Shown in pieces: positions 17,201-23,339 of a stretch of DNA of 64,000 nucleotides. The notes under the pieces were generated by a model that was not told where the DNA came from, did not search any database, and was given only the letters and a program-made list of their open reading frames with translations. Location of the stretch: assembly GCF_001704635.1 (NCBI RefSeq), contig NZ_MAXF01000110.1, positions 62,001-126,000 on the forward strand. The letters run 5' to 3'. Source of the DNA: Streptomyces sparsogenes (GTDB taxonomy: Bacteria > Actinomycetota > Actinomycetes > Streptomycetales > Streptomycetaceae). The position numbers and the translations under genes are program-made. Within the stretch, counting starts at the first letter, position 1. Every line of letters begins with the position of its first letter.

Positions 17201-17416
17201 GTCCGCGCCGAACTCGGCAACCTTCTGGCCGACTGGTACCGGGAGGCCCGAACAGCCGCCGCCGAGGGCAAGGACCTCTACTACCGCAGCCAGGGGAAGG
17301 GCCACCGGAACCTGCTCAAGACCTTCGAGCAGCGCTACGGCCTGTGGGAGACCCTCAACTCCATGCGCAGCGTCGACCGCGAGTGCCAGATAACCGTGAC
17401 GGGAGCAGGAAAGTGA
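14267..17416 (+). CDS. drmA: DrmA-like DISARM helicase
   Basis: 1049 residues. The N-terminal ~400 residues (LVDYLTRQLVGPAGGEDEV, YLMGTLYPQQ) are the long non-helicase part typical of DrmA. SF2 helicase motifs follow: LIWFPTGGGKTEAYLLLAAF (Walker A near residue 425), IIQDELHLLTGPLG (DELH near 630), and LPCTNMLSVGVDVKRLAYLL with QATSRVGRHHVPGLVV (motifs V-VI, ~825-870). A zinc-binding insert, RCPWCGTR plus CTRDEC, lies at ~536-575. In DISARM, DrmA forms a complex with DrmB that loads on foreign DNA. Here drmB follows with GTGA overlap, which makes the call strong. Start ATG is preceded by AAAGGAA. Confidence 0.88.
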   Translation: MDPRQELVDYLTRQLVGPAGGEDEVLDAPPDRQYLMGTLYPQQAPLERRLALAADDPEAPGAEEDAPDASPAADPVPETNSWLPASLGLSFYTDAAQVEVVCTAGRYETQRSEPGRGRRWRRIPLAAERHTVGPDRESVPVLGGRAEIRLRRRSYGDGTLITVALVNTARHDGTDGKAPSWDDMLFQCGLTVRPADGAVLPYPSVRLASRDPEERELRLQYRHVVTHAVGHGCAVREDRGEDGAVERLACEVLPRAEVPAVRPGGPLDAPVLTLAHLADAAVDRDQLREELAEFAASYHAWYVGQCSVEVPVWGREAAERILGRVRQAVTRIEAGVRTLCDPDRPELLAAFRIAQRAMLLQMRHSAPDQAGQRRHRSDPVALDPPVDPEATWRPFQLAFFLLALDGVAEPGHRDRETTDLIWFPTGGGKTEAYLLLAAFTIALRRIRGEGGGTTVLSRYTLSLLTTQQFQRAATTICALEHLRRTEPGLGLGDEPITIGLWVGETTTPNTFQKAKDAFDQQYEATHPEDVFILDRCPWCGTRILPPARSGVRSDYGVRAGTDAFAFHCTRDECAFHDVLPVAVVDQHLYRDPPTFVLGTVDKFARLAWEPDSGRLFGAGTGNPPPSLIIQDELHLLTGPLGTTVGLYEAAVLELCTGPDGRPPKIVAATATIRRSTEQVRALHHQDVQLFPPSGLDARDSYFAVPDTGRPGRLYLGVMAQGHTAGRGAVATTAAMLQGVHQLPEEHRDAYWTLVAYHHSLRELGRTVTAAGDDIPAQLRGLDEGTGVRALGAGDVQELTSNLPRAEQPILLDRLEKPWSDPRSVSFLPCTNMLSVGVDVKRLAYLLMQGQPKTTAEYIQATSRVGRHHVPGLVVTYFNATRPRDRSHYETFLDYHRALYRYVEPASVTPWSPPARRRALHAALVVLVRHRLGLAAENQAGHLTRHQDEAQRIADALAERAAVAERGVTGADADGVRADVRAELGNLLADWYREARTAAAEGKDLYYRSQGKGHRNLLKTFEQRYGLWETLNSMRSVDRECQITVTGAGK

Positions 17417-19287
17417 AGCGCAAACTCCGGGTCCGCCAGGCACAGACCGTGCTGCCGTTCGGCGTCGGCGCCGTCCTCGACGTCCAGGGCGAGTCCTTCG
17501 TCGCCGCCGGCATCGAGGCCTGGCCGCGGCTCAAGACCCCCGTCCCCGCCGAACGGCTCGCCGTCCGCCTCGGCGTCACCGGCTTCTACGCCGCGCCCCA
17601 CACCCTCAACGACCGCTACGACCGGCCCGACGGCCCCGGCGTCCCCTACGTCCGCTTCCCCGGCTGGCTGTTCTGCGGCGCCTGCCGCACCATGGTCCGC
17701 TTCCTGCGTGAGATGGAGAAGCCCGGCGAGCCGCCCGTGTGCACGTCCTGCGCCGCCGCGCCCCGCCTCACGCCGATGCGGTTCGTCCGCGTCTGCGCGG
17801 ACGGGCACCTCGACGACGTCGACTGGTGGTACTGGGCCCACTCCCGCCTCACGCCCGAACTTCGGGCCTCGTGCCCGGAGGCGAAGCACGCCTGGAAGGC
17901 ACGCCGGCTCGGCTTCCGGGTCGCCGACCGCGCCTCCGGGCTCGAAGCGCTCTCCGTACGCTGCGGCGCGATCCGGCAGGACGGCAAGGCGTGCGGAGCC
18001 GAGCGCGACCTGCTCGACATCCTCGGCCCCCAGGGCGGACGCTGCCCGGGCCGCAACCCCTGGCAGCGCCGGGATGAAAACATCACGTGCGGCCAGCAGG
18101 TCCACGTCGTGCAGCGCACCGCGGGCAACGTCTACTACCCGGTCGTCTACTCGGCTCTGGACATCCCCCAGTCCGCGGAAGCCCCGCGCGCGGAGCAGGA
18201 CGCGGCGGAGGCCGTCCGGGGCCACGGCTACTGGACGAACCTGCTCGACGCACTCGGCACACCCCGAGCGGCCCTCTTCCGGGACATGATCAAGGAGGAC
18301 ACCGAGGCCCCCGACAGCCTCATCGACCAGCTCATCGCGGAGGCCACCGGTTCGACCGCGCCCCAGCCCGCCGACCGCCCGGAGTCCGGAAAGATCGACC
18401 TGAGCCGCGACGAGTGGCACGCCTTCGACGCCACCGAACTCCCGGAGCCCACCGGTCACTTCTCCATCCGCCGCAGTGGCCTCGGTCTCGGCGGCGAGAC
18501 GGAGGAGCCCTGGGCCACCCTCGACGCGCACATCGACGGCGTCGTCCTCGCCGACCGGCTCCGCGAGGTGCGGGCACTGACCGGGTTCCGCCGCCACTCC
18601 CCGGGCGGCACCCTCGTACCCGCCGACACCAGCGGCCGCCTGCGCTGGCTGCCCGCGACCGAGGTCTACGGCGAGGGCATCGTCCTCACCCTCGACGAGC
18701 AGCGCCTGACCACCTGGGAGAACGACCCCCGCGTGCGGGCCCACGTCCACGGGGTCCGCGCCGACCTGGACGCGTCGTTCCGCGACGAACAGCTCGCCGA
18801 GACCGTCGGCAGCGCACTCTCCGCTCGCTTCCTGCTCCTGCACACCCTCGCCCACCTGCTCATCCGCCAGCTCTCCTTCGACTCCGGCTACACCACCGCC
18901 AGCCTGCGCGAGCGCGTCTACGGGCGCCCCGAGTACGCCCAGCGCGGCTTGCTCGTCTACACGGCCGCCGGTGACGCGGAGGGCACCCTCGGCGGCCTGG
19001 TCCGGCAGGGCGAGGCGCCCCACCTCGCCGAGACGCTCATCCGCATGCTGGAGGCCGCCGCCTGGTGCTCCGCCGACCCGCTGTGCGCGGAACACACCGG
19101 CCAGGGCTTCGGAAACCTCAACCGAGCCGCCTGCCACGCCTGCACCCTGCTGCCCGAGACGAGCTGCCAGACCGGCAACACCCTCCTCGACCGCGCCCTG
19201 GTCGTCGGTTCCGCCCGCGTCCCCGGCTACTTCACCGACGTCCTCACCGCGAGCCGCGAGTACGCGGCCGCCACCGCCCTGGGATGA
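17413..19287 (+). CDS. drmB: DrmB-like DUF1998 protein of DISARM
   Basis: 624 residues from GTG at 17413, overlapping the drmA stop. The N-terminus RQAQTVLPFGVGAVLDVQGE is the conserved DrmB opening. Zinc ligands appear as FCGACRTM and CTSCAAAP (residues ~84-115). The C-terminal DUF1998 core holds LLHTLAHLLIRQLSFDSGY and a Cys-rich stretch (CSADPLCAEH, GNLNRAACHACTLLPETSC). In known DISARM, DrmB partners DrmA. The following gene is not the phospholipase-D-fold drmC but an SF1 helicase coupled by ATGA. GTG is chosen over upstream in-frame codons because of translational coupling and family length. Confidence 0.88.
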   Translation: MKRKLRVRQAQTVLPFGVGAVLDVQGESFVAAGIEAWPRLKTPVPAERLAVRLGVTGFYAAPHTLNDRYDRPDGPGVPYVRFPGWLFCGACRTMVRFLREMEKPGEPPVCTSCAAAPRLTPMRFVRVCADGHLDDVDWWYWAHSRLTPELRASCPEAKHAWKARRLGFRVADRASGLEALSVRCGAIRQDGKACGAERDLLDILGPQGGRCPGRNPWQRRDENITCGQQVHVVQRTAGNVYYPVVYSALDIPQSAEAPRAEQDAAEAVRGHGYWTNLLDALGTPRAALFRDMIKEDTEAPDSLIDQLIAEATGSTAPQPADRPESGKIDLSRDEWHAFDATELPEPTGHFSIRRSGLGLGGETEEPWATLDAHIDGVVLADRLREVRALTGFRRHSPGGTLVPADTSGRLRWLPATEVYGEGIVLTLDEQRLTTWENDPRVRAHVHGVRADLDASFRDEQLAETVGSALSARFLLLHTLAHLLIRQLSFDSGYTTASLRERVYGRPEYAQRGLLVYTAAGDAEGTLGGLVRQGEAPHLAETLIRMLEAAAWCSADPLCAEHTGQGFGNLNRAACHACTLLPETSCQTGNTLLDRALVVGSARVPGYFTDVLTASREYAAATALG

Positions 19288-20414
19288 CCGCCATGACCAC
19301 CGCGAACACCCCCGTTCTCCACCCCGGCCTCACCCCCGCCCAGCGCGACTGCCTGGACGCCCTGCCACTGACCGGCAACCACCTCGTCAGCGGCCCGCCC
19401 GGCAGCGGCAAGAGCCTGCTCGCCGCGCACCGCGCCGTGCACCTCGCCCTCACCGGCCGCCCCACCCTGCTGCTGTCGCGCTCCCGCCTCCTGAGCCGGC
19501 TGTTGCGCGACACCCTGGCCGGCCTCACGGTCCCCGGCGCGCCCGTCGAAGCCGCCACCGTCCACGGCTGGATCAACCGCCGCTTCGGCCAGGACGCACC
19601 CCGCACCGAGGACGGCTGGTTCGACTGGACCGCCCTCACCCACCGGGCCGCCACCACCCTCGGCGAGAACGACACGGCCACACCCCACCTCGTGATCGAC
19701 GAGGGCCAGGACCTTTCGCCGGGCTTCTACCGGCTGGTCCGGCTCGCCGCCGCCTCGGTCACGGTCTTCGCCGACGAGTGCCAGCGCCTCACCGACACCA
19801 ACTCCACCCTCACCGAGATCACCGACGCCCTCGGGCGCTCCACCGGACGTATCGAGATCACCGGCAACCACCGCAACACCCGCGAGATCGCCGCCCTCGC
19901 CGAGCACTTCCGCACCGGCGGCCCCCGCCCCCGGACACCCTTCCGCAGTGGCACGGTGCCCGTCGTCCGCCACTACTCCGGCACCAGGGCCCTGGCCGAC
20001 GACATCGCCACCATGGCGGCCCGGCACCCGAAGGACCGCATCGGCGTCATCGTCAACTCCCTGCGCACGGCAGCCGATCTGATGCGCCACCTGGAACGCG
20101 CCGGCCTCGTCCACGAGCCCCAGCTCTACAGCTCGGCGGCCCCCTCCGGCCGCTACCGCGACCTCGACCTCGCCCGCCCCGGCGTCGTCCTCGTCCACCG
20201 GGCGAGCGCCAAGGGGCTCGACTTCGACACCGTCGTCATCGCCGACACCGAAACCGACTCCGCCACCGACCCCACGGCGGCCTCCCTCCGCATGGCCTAC
20301 TACGTCATGATCACGCGCGCGCGTGAGCGACTGGTACTGGGCTGGCAGGGCAGCCGGCCGCCGCGCCACCTCGAAGCGCTCGCGATCCGAGAGGACCACA
20401 ACCCCGAAGACTAA
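19284..20414 (+). CDS. Compact UvrD-like SF1 helicase/ATPase in the drmAB operon
   Basis: 376 residues, much shorter than UvrD/PcrA. Motifs: SGPPGSGKSLLAAHRAVHLA (Walker A, ~38-55), HLVIDEGQDLSPGFYRL (motif II, ~133-148), ITGNHRNTREIAALAEHF, VVLVHRASAKGLDFDTVVIAD (motif V) and YYVMITRARERLVLGWQG (motif VI). The accessory 1B/2B domains of true UvrD appear missing, so it may be an ATPase switch rather than a processive helicase. It occupies the place of drmC downstream of drmB and overlaps it (ATGA at 19284). Met at 19293 is an alternative start. Confidence 0.85.
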   Translation: MTAMTTANTPVLHPGLTPAQRDCLDALPLTGNHLVSGPPGSGKSLLAAHRAVHLALTGRPTLLLSRSRLLSRLLRDTLAGLTVPGAPVEAATVHGWINRRFGQDAPRTEDGWFDWTALTHRAATTLGENDTATPHLVIDEGQDLSPGFYRLVRLAAASVTVFADECQRLTDTNSTLTEITDALGRSTGRIEITGNHRNTREIAALAEHFRTGGPRPRTPFRSGTVPVVRHYSGTRALADDIATMAARHPKDRIGVIVNSLRTAADLMRHLERAGLVHEPQLYSSAAPSGRYRDLDLARPGVVLVHRASAKGLDFDTVVIADTETDSATDPTAASLRMAYYVMITRARERLVLGWQGSRPPRHLEALAIREDHNPED

Positions 20415-20433
20415 GGCCGATGACGCCAAAAGA

Positions 20434-21066
20434 ATGCTCCAGCAGGCCCTCGACAAGGCGTTGGTCGCCCAGCAACCGCTGGCGAGGAAGCACGTCGAGC
20501 GCCTGCGGAGAGTCCACCCCGACGACACCCCACAGGAGTTGATCCGTCGGTTGAACCGCTACTACCTCGCCGGCATCACCGCATCCGGAGGAGCATCCGG
20601 CGCGGCAGGGATCGTGCCCGGTGCCGGGATCCCGACGGCTCTGGCCGATGCCATGGTCTTCACCGAGGCGTCAGTGCTCTACACGCTGTCGCTGGCCGAG
20701 GTCCACGGCATACATCCCGAGGACTTCGAGCGACGCAAGCTCCTGGTCCTGACCGTCCTCCTCGGCGACGGAGCGGTCAAGGTCCTGGACAAGGCCATCG
20801 GGCGCACCGGCCCCTACTGGGCACGGCGCATCGTCAACGCGATCCCCATGAGCGCGATCAACCGCGTCAACAAGGTGCTGGGCCCGCGGTTCGTCACCAA
20901 GTACGGGACCAAGCAAGGGGTTCTGGTGCTGAGCAAGCAGGTGCCACTCGGTATCGGTGCCGCGCTCGGCGCAGGCGGCAACCATCTCTTCGGACGACTG
21001 ACGATCAAGTCCGCCCGTGCCATCTTCGGACAGCCCCCGTCGAGCTGGGCCCCGTGCGAGGCATGA
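20434..21066 (+). CDS. EcsC-like protein, last gene of the sigma-drmAB operon
   Basis: 210 residues. The pattern ASGGASGAAGIVPGAGIPTA, then LADAMVFTEASVLYTLSLAEVHG, and C-terminal VPLGIGAALGAGGNHLFGRLT matches what I know of EcsC-family proteins, which have amphipathic or membrane-associated helices of unclear biochemistry. It starts 20 nt after the helicase stop and ends at a strong hairpin, so it closes the operon. In a defence operon a small protein with glycine-rich hydrophobic helices is a candidate membrane-acting effector (inference). GTG/ATG codons further upstream overlap the helicase gene; ATG 20434 is the best-placed. Confidence 0.6.
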   Translation: MLQQALDKALVAQQPLARKHVERLRRVHPDDTPQELIRRLNRYYLAGITASGGASGAAGIVPGAGIPTALADAMVFTEASVLYTLSLAEVHGIHPEDFERRKLLVLTVLLGDGAVKVLDKAIGRTGPYWARRIVNAIPMSAINRVNKVLGPRFVTKYGTKQGVLVLSKQVPLGIGAALGAGGNHLFGRLTIKSARAIFGQPPSSWAPCEA

Positions 21067-21068
21067 GC

Positions 21069-21129
21069 TTGCGGTGAGTTTGGGACACCGACACGCCGTG
21101 GCGGTGTCGCTGTCCCAAACTCACCGCAA
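21069..21129. terminator. Large bidirectional hairpin between EcsC-like and HATPase genes
   Basis: Perfect 19-bp arms TTGCGGTGAGTTTGGGACA (21069-21087) and its reverse complement (21111-21129), with an inner CGACAC/GTGTCG stem and a 9-nt loop. It lies just after the + strand stop (21066) and overlaps the last codons of the - strand gene ending at 21121, so it can terminate both. The arms are longer and more AT-containing than other terminators in the window. Confidence 0.75.
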
Positions 21130-21603
21130 AGTCACTGATCCGTTCGGGCGCGGGGCAGGAGGAGGTGACGTGAGGAGGGCGCGGACCGTTTTGCCGCTGG
21201 GCGGATAGGGGAGCGTGTCCCAGCGGTCGGCGATCGCGGCGACGAGCGAGAGCCCGCGCCCGGTGGTGGCGAGCGACTCGTCGGACACGGCGCTTGCGGG
21301 CCTGACCAGGGGCCACCTGTCTCCACGCCCATCGGTGACATCGACACGAAGGCGGCCGGGCGGAGCGTCGAACACGAGGGTCAGCCGAAAGCTGCGACCC
21401 GGCAGGCTGCCGTGGAGTGCGGCGTTCGCGGCAAGCTCAGCGACCACGATCTCGGCACGCTCGGTGAGGTCCTGCGGGGCACCCCAGGACCGCAGCTGAT
21501 CCACGCTGAGCAGCCGGGCGAGCCGAGCGCCGCGTCGGGTCGAGGAGATCAGCTGCGTGAAGGTGAGCGGCGTGGTGGTGACTTGGGGAGCGGGTTGGTT
21601 CAT
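21121..21603 (-). CDS. HATPase-domain regulator (RsbW/anti-sigma-like), WhiJ-cassette member
   Basis: 160 residues. GHKL ATPase motifs: RAEIVVAELAANAALHGSLPG (N box), DVTDGRGDRWPL (G1 box) and TGRGLSLVAAIADRWDTLP (G2 box). Such small proteins resemble anti-sigma kinases and are common in Streptomyces next to WhiJ-like HTH/DUF397 pairs, where they modulate development or antibiotic production. It is divergent from the DUF5753 regulator across 157 bp. ATG 21603 is chosen; a GTG at 21645 would extend it by 14 residues into the promoter region. Confidence 0.8.
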   Translation of the reverse strand: MNQPAPQVTTTPLTFTQLISSTRRGARLARLLSVDQLRSWGAPQDLTERAEIVVAELAANAALHGSLPGRSFRLTLVFDAPPGRLRVDVTDGRGDRWPLVRPASAVSDESLATTGRGLSLVAAIADRWDTLPYPPSGKTVRALLTSPPPAPRPNGSVTLR

Positions 21604-21661
21604 GGCGCCAGCGTGATACCCGTTTGGGCCTGTGACGAGAGCCACATCACGTACGCTAGGT

Positions 21662-21679
21662 CAGTGTACGAACACACTG
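21662..21679. promoter_or_regulatory. Palindrome in the WhiJ-like cassette promoter region
   Basis: CAGTGT-ACGAAC-ACACTG, perfect 6-bp half-sites with a 6-bp spacer, between the divergent HATPase and HTH genes. GTACG repeats surround it (21651, 21666, 21688). It is a plausible binding site for the HTH regulator itself; that is inference. Confidence 0.4.
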
Positions 21680-21760
21680 CGTGGACAGTACGCGTGTCGC
21701 GCCGCCACGCTGAGTGTTGAACGTGTGCGGGCCCGAGAGGGCTGGAGAAAGGGGCGGCGG

Positions 21761-22642
21761 ATGGACATGGTCCAAACGGAGACAGCCACGGTCGTGGATG
21801 CCCGGACGGTTCCGGCGGGGGATACCGAGCGGGAACCCCACCCCTCGGACAGTCTGCGCACATTCGGCGCGGTCGTCCAGGCATTGCGCGAACACGCGGG
21901 GCTCAGCCGAAGTGAACTCGCCACCATCGTCCAGTTCTCCAAGCACACCGTGGAGTCGGTGGAGTTGGGACGCCGGATGCCGGACGAGGCGTTCGTGGAA
22001 CGCGCGGAGGAGGCAACCGGAAACACCGGCGCGCTGCGGAGGGCCGCCCGCCATCTCACCCGGGGCGAGGCGGGGCTCGCGGCGTGGTTCCGTCGGTGGG
22101 CGCGGCTGGAGCGGGAGGCGGTGAGCCTGTGCACGTATGAGTGCAGGGTGGTGCCGGGGCTGTTGCAGTCGGAGGCGTATGCGCGGGCGGTGTTCGAGGG
22201 CACGATCCCGCTGCGGACCGAGGAGGAACTGGAGGAGCAGCTCGCGGCGCGGATGGAGCGGCAGCGGATGATGCGGGAGCGGCCGAAGGTGCCGTTCAGC
22301 TTCATTGTCGAGGAGCATGTGTTCCGGCGGCGGTTCGGGGATGCGGAGGCTATGCGGGGGCTGTTGGACCACGTGTTGGAATGCAGTACCCCGCGCAACG
22401 TGACGCTCCAGGTAGTGCCGCTGGAGTCTGGGTTGCACCCGTGCATGGATGGGCCGGTGCGGATCTTGGAGACCCCTGCGAGGCAGAGGCTCGGGTACTC
22501 CGAGGGCCAGAAGAACGGGCGGCTGATCTCCGACCCGAAAGAGGTGAGTGCGCTCTGCCAACGCTATGAAACACTGCGCTCGCAGGCCCTGAGCCCCAAC
22601 GAATCCCGGGCCTTGCTGGAGCGACTGCGAGGAGAGCTATGA
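21761..22642 (+). CDS. WhiJ-like XRE/DUF5753 transcriptional regulator
   Basis: 293 residues. The N-terminal XRE helix-turn-helix (LRTFGAVVQALREHAGLSRS to FSKHTVESVELGRRMPDEAF, ~30-80) is followed by the DUF5753 ligand/protein-interaction domain (AAWFRRWARLEREAVSLCTY, VPGLLQSEAYARAVF, QRMMRERPKVPFSFIVEEHV, LQVVPLESGLHPCMDGPVRI). It is the standard Streptomyces architecture. ATG 21761 follows GGAGAAAGG. Its stop overlaps the DUF397 gene (ATGA). With the divergent HATPase gene it forms a complete WhiJ-type cassette sitting between the two DISARM-like operons. Confidence 0.9.
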   Translation: MDMVQTETATVVDARTVPAGDTEREPHPSDSLRTFGAVVQALREHAGLSRSELATIVQFSKHTVESVELGRRMPDEAFVERAEEATGNTGALRRAARHLTRGEAGLAAWFRRWARLEREAVSLCTYECRVVPGLLQSEAYARAVFEGTIPLRTEEELEEQLAARMERQRMMRERPKVPFSFIVEEHVFRRRFGDAEAMRGLLDHVLECSTPRNVTLQVVPLESGLHPCMDGPVRILETPARQRLGYSEGQKNGRLISDPKEVSALCQRYETLRSQALSPNESRALLERLRGEL

Positions 22643-22839
22643 GTAGGGGTACGACGGAACTCGCCTGGTTCAAGTCCAGCTACAGCGGCGGTGAGGGCGA
22701 CGACTGCGTGGAGATCGCGATCGCCGAGGAAGCTGTTCACATACGGGACTCCAAGGACCTGACCCGCCCGCCCTTCGCCGTGGACCGCGAGGGCTGGGCG
22801 TCCTTCGTGACGTTCGTGTCGGGTGCCTCGGGCGCGTAG
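22639..22839 (+). CDS. DUF397 small protein
   Basis: 66 residues: WFKSSYSGGEGDDCVEIAIA, VHIRDSKD, PFAVDREGWASFVTFV, the whole DUF397 signature. These small acidic proteins act with the co-encoded DUF5753 regulator (BldB/WhiJ-type systems). It is coupled to it by ATGA. The last ~100 nt are antisense to the 3' end of the small basic protein gene on the other strand. Confidence 0.9.
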   Translation: MSRGTTELAWFKSSYSGGEGDDCVEIAIAEEAVHIRDSKDLTRPPFAVDREGWASFVTFVSGASGA

Positions 22840-23309
22840 CCGAGCGAGGCGCGGTTGATGTAGCGCTCGCCGAGGTTGGGTGGCGGTTTCGGCGCGGTCT
22901 TCTGTGGCGCGGGCTTGGCGGCTGACTTCTTGCCGCCCGCCCGCGCCCCGGGAGTGGCCTTCGCTTTTGCGGCGCTCTTGGCGGCCGGCGTGCCGCGTGC
23001 CTCGAACTTCTTCCGCAGCTGAGATAGCTGCTCACGCTCCTGCACGGTCTGGTCGGCGGGCAGCGCGTTGACCAGAGCCCTGGCCCGGCTGAGCATGTAG
23101 CGCGCCTGGGCCCAGCGCTTGGCCTTGATCGCCGTGCGTATCAGTCCGAGGGATTGCTGCAACGCCTTGACCTTCGCCGCCTGCCGCCGGGGCATCGGGA
23201 ACTCCGCCCCGCTGCCCCGACGCTGCCCGGCGGCACGCGTGCCCCAGTCCGCGCCCGACGTCAGGACGACGGCCGAGCGCGGGTTGCTGGTCTGGCTTCG
23301 GCGTACCAC
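22737..23309 (-). CDS. Small Lys/Ala-rich basic protein downstream of the DrmMI-like methylase
   Basis: 190 residues, family not recognised. A helical N-terminal domain (AAKVKALQQSLGLIRTAIKA to LPADQTVQEREQLSQLRKKF) is followed by a Lys/Ala/Pro-rich low-complexity linker (SAAKAKATPGARAGGKKSAA) and a tail NLGERYINRASLGYAPEAPD. The charge suggests nucleic-acid binding. It is the last gene of the kinase-helicase/drmD/drmMI operon, 30 nt after the methylase stop. The GTG start at 23309 has AAGGAA about 11 nt upstream. Its 3' end overlaps the DUF397 gene antisense by ~100 nt, so its C-terminus is the least certain part. Confidence 0.6.
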   Translation of the reverse strand: MVRRSQTSNPRSAVVLTSGADWGTRAAGQRRGSGAEFPMPRRQAAKVKALQQSLGLIRTAIKAKRWAQARYMLSRARALVNALPADQTVQEREQLSQLRKKFEARGTPAAKSAAKAKATPGARAGGKKSAAKPAPQKTAPKPPPNLGERYINRASLGYAPEAPDTNVTKDAQPSRSTAKGGRVRSLESRM

Positions 23310-23339
23310 GAGATGTTCGTTCCTTGCGTGTGGGGCGGA

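Noticed and set aside
14099..17443. A 1114-codon open frame antisense to drmA
   Set aside because: Translation is Gly/Ala/Val-rich without motifs, while the + frame has all helicase motifs and coupled neighbours.
21069..21129. Perfect inverted repeat as transposon end or phage attachment site
   Set aside because: The two arms are only 23 bp apart and lie between convergent gene ends; no transposase, integrase or target duplication is visible, so a terminator is simpler.
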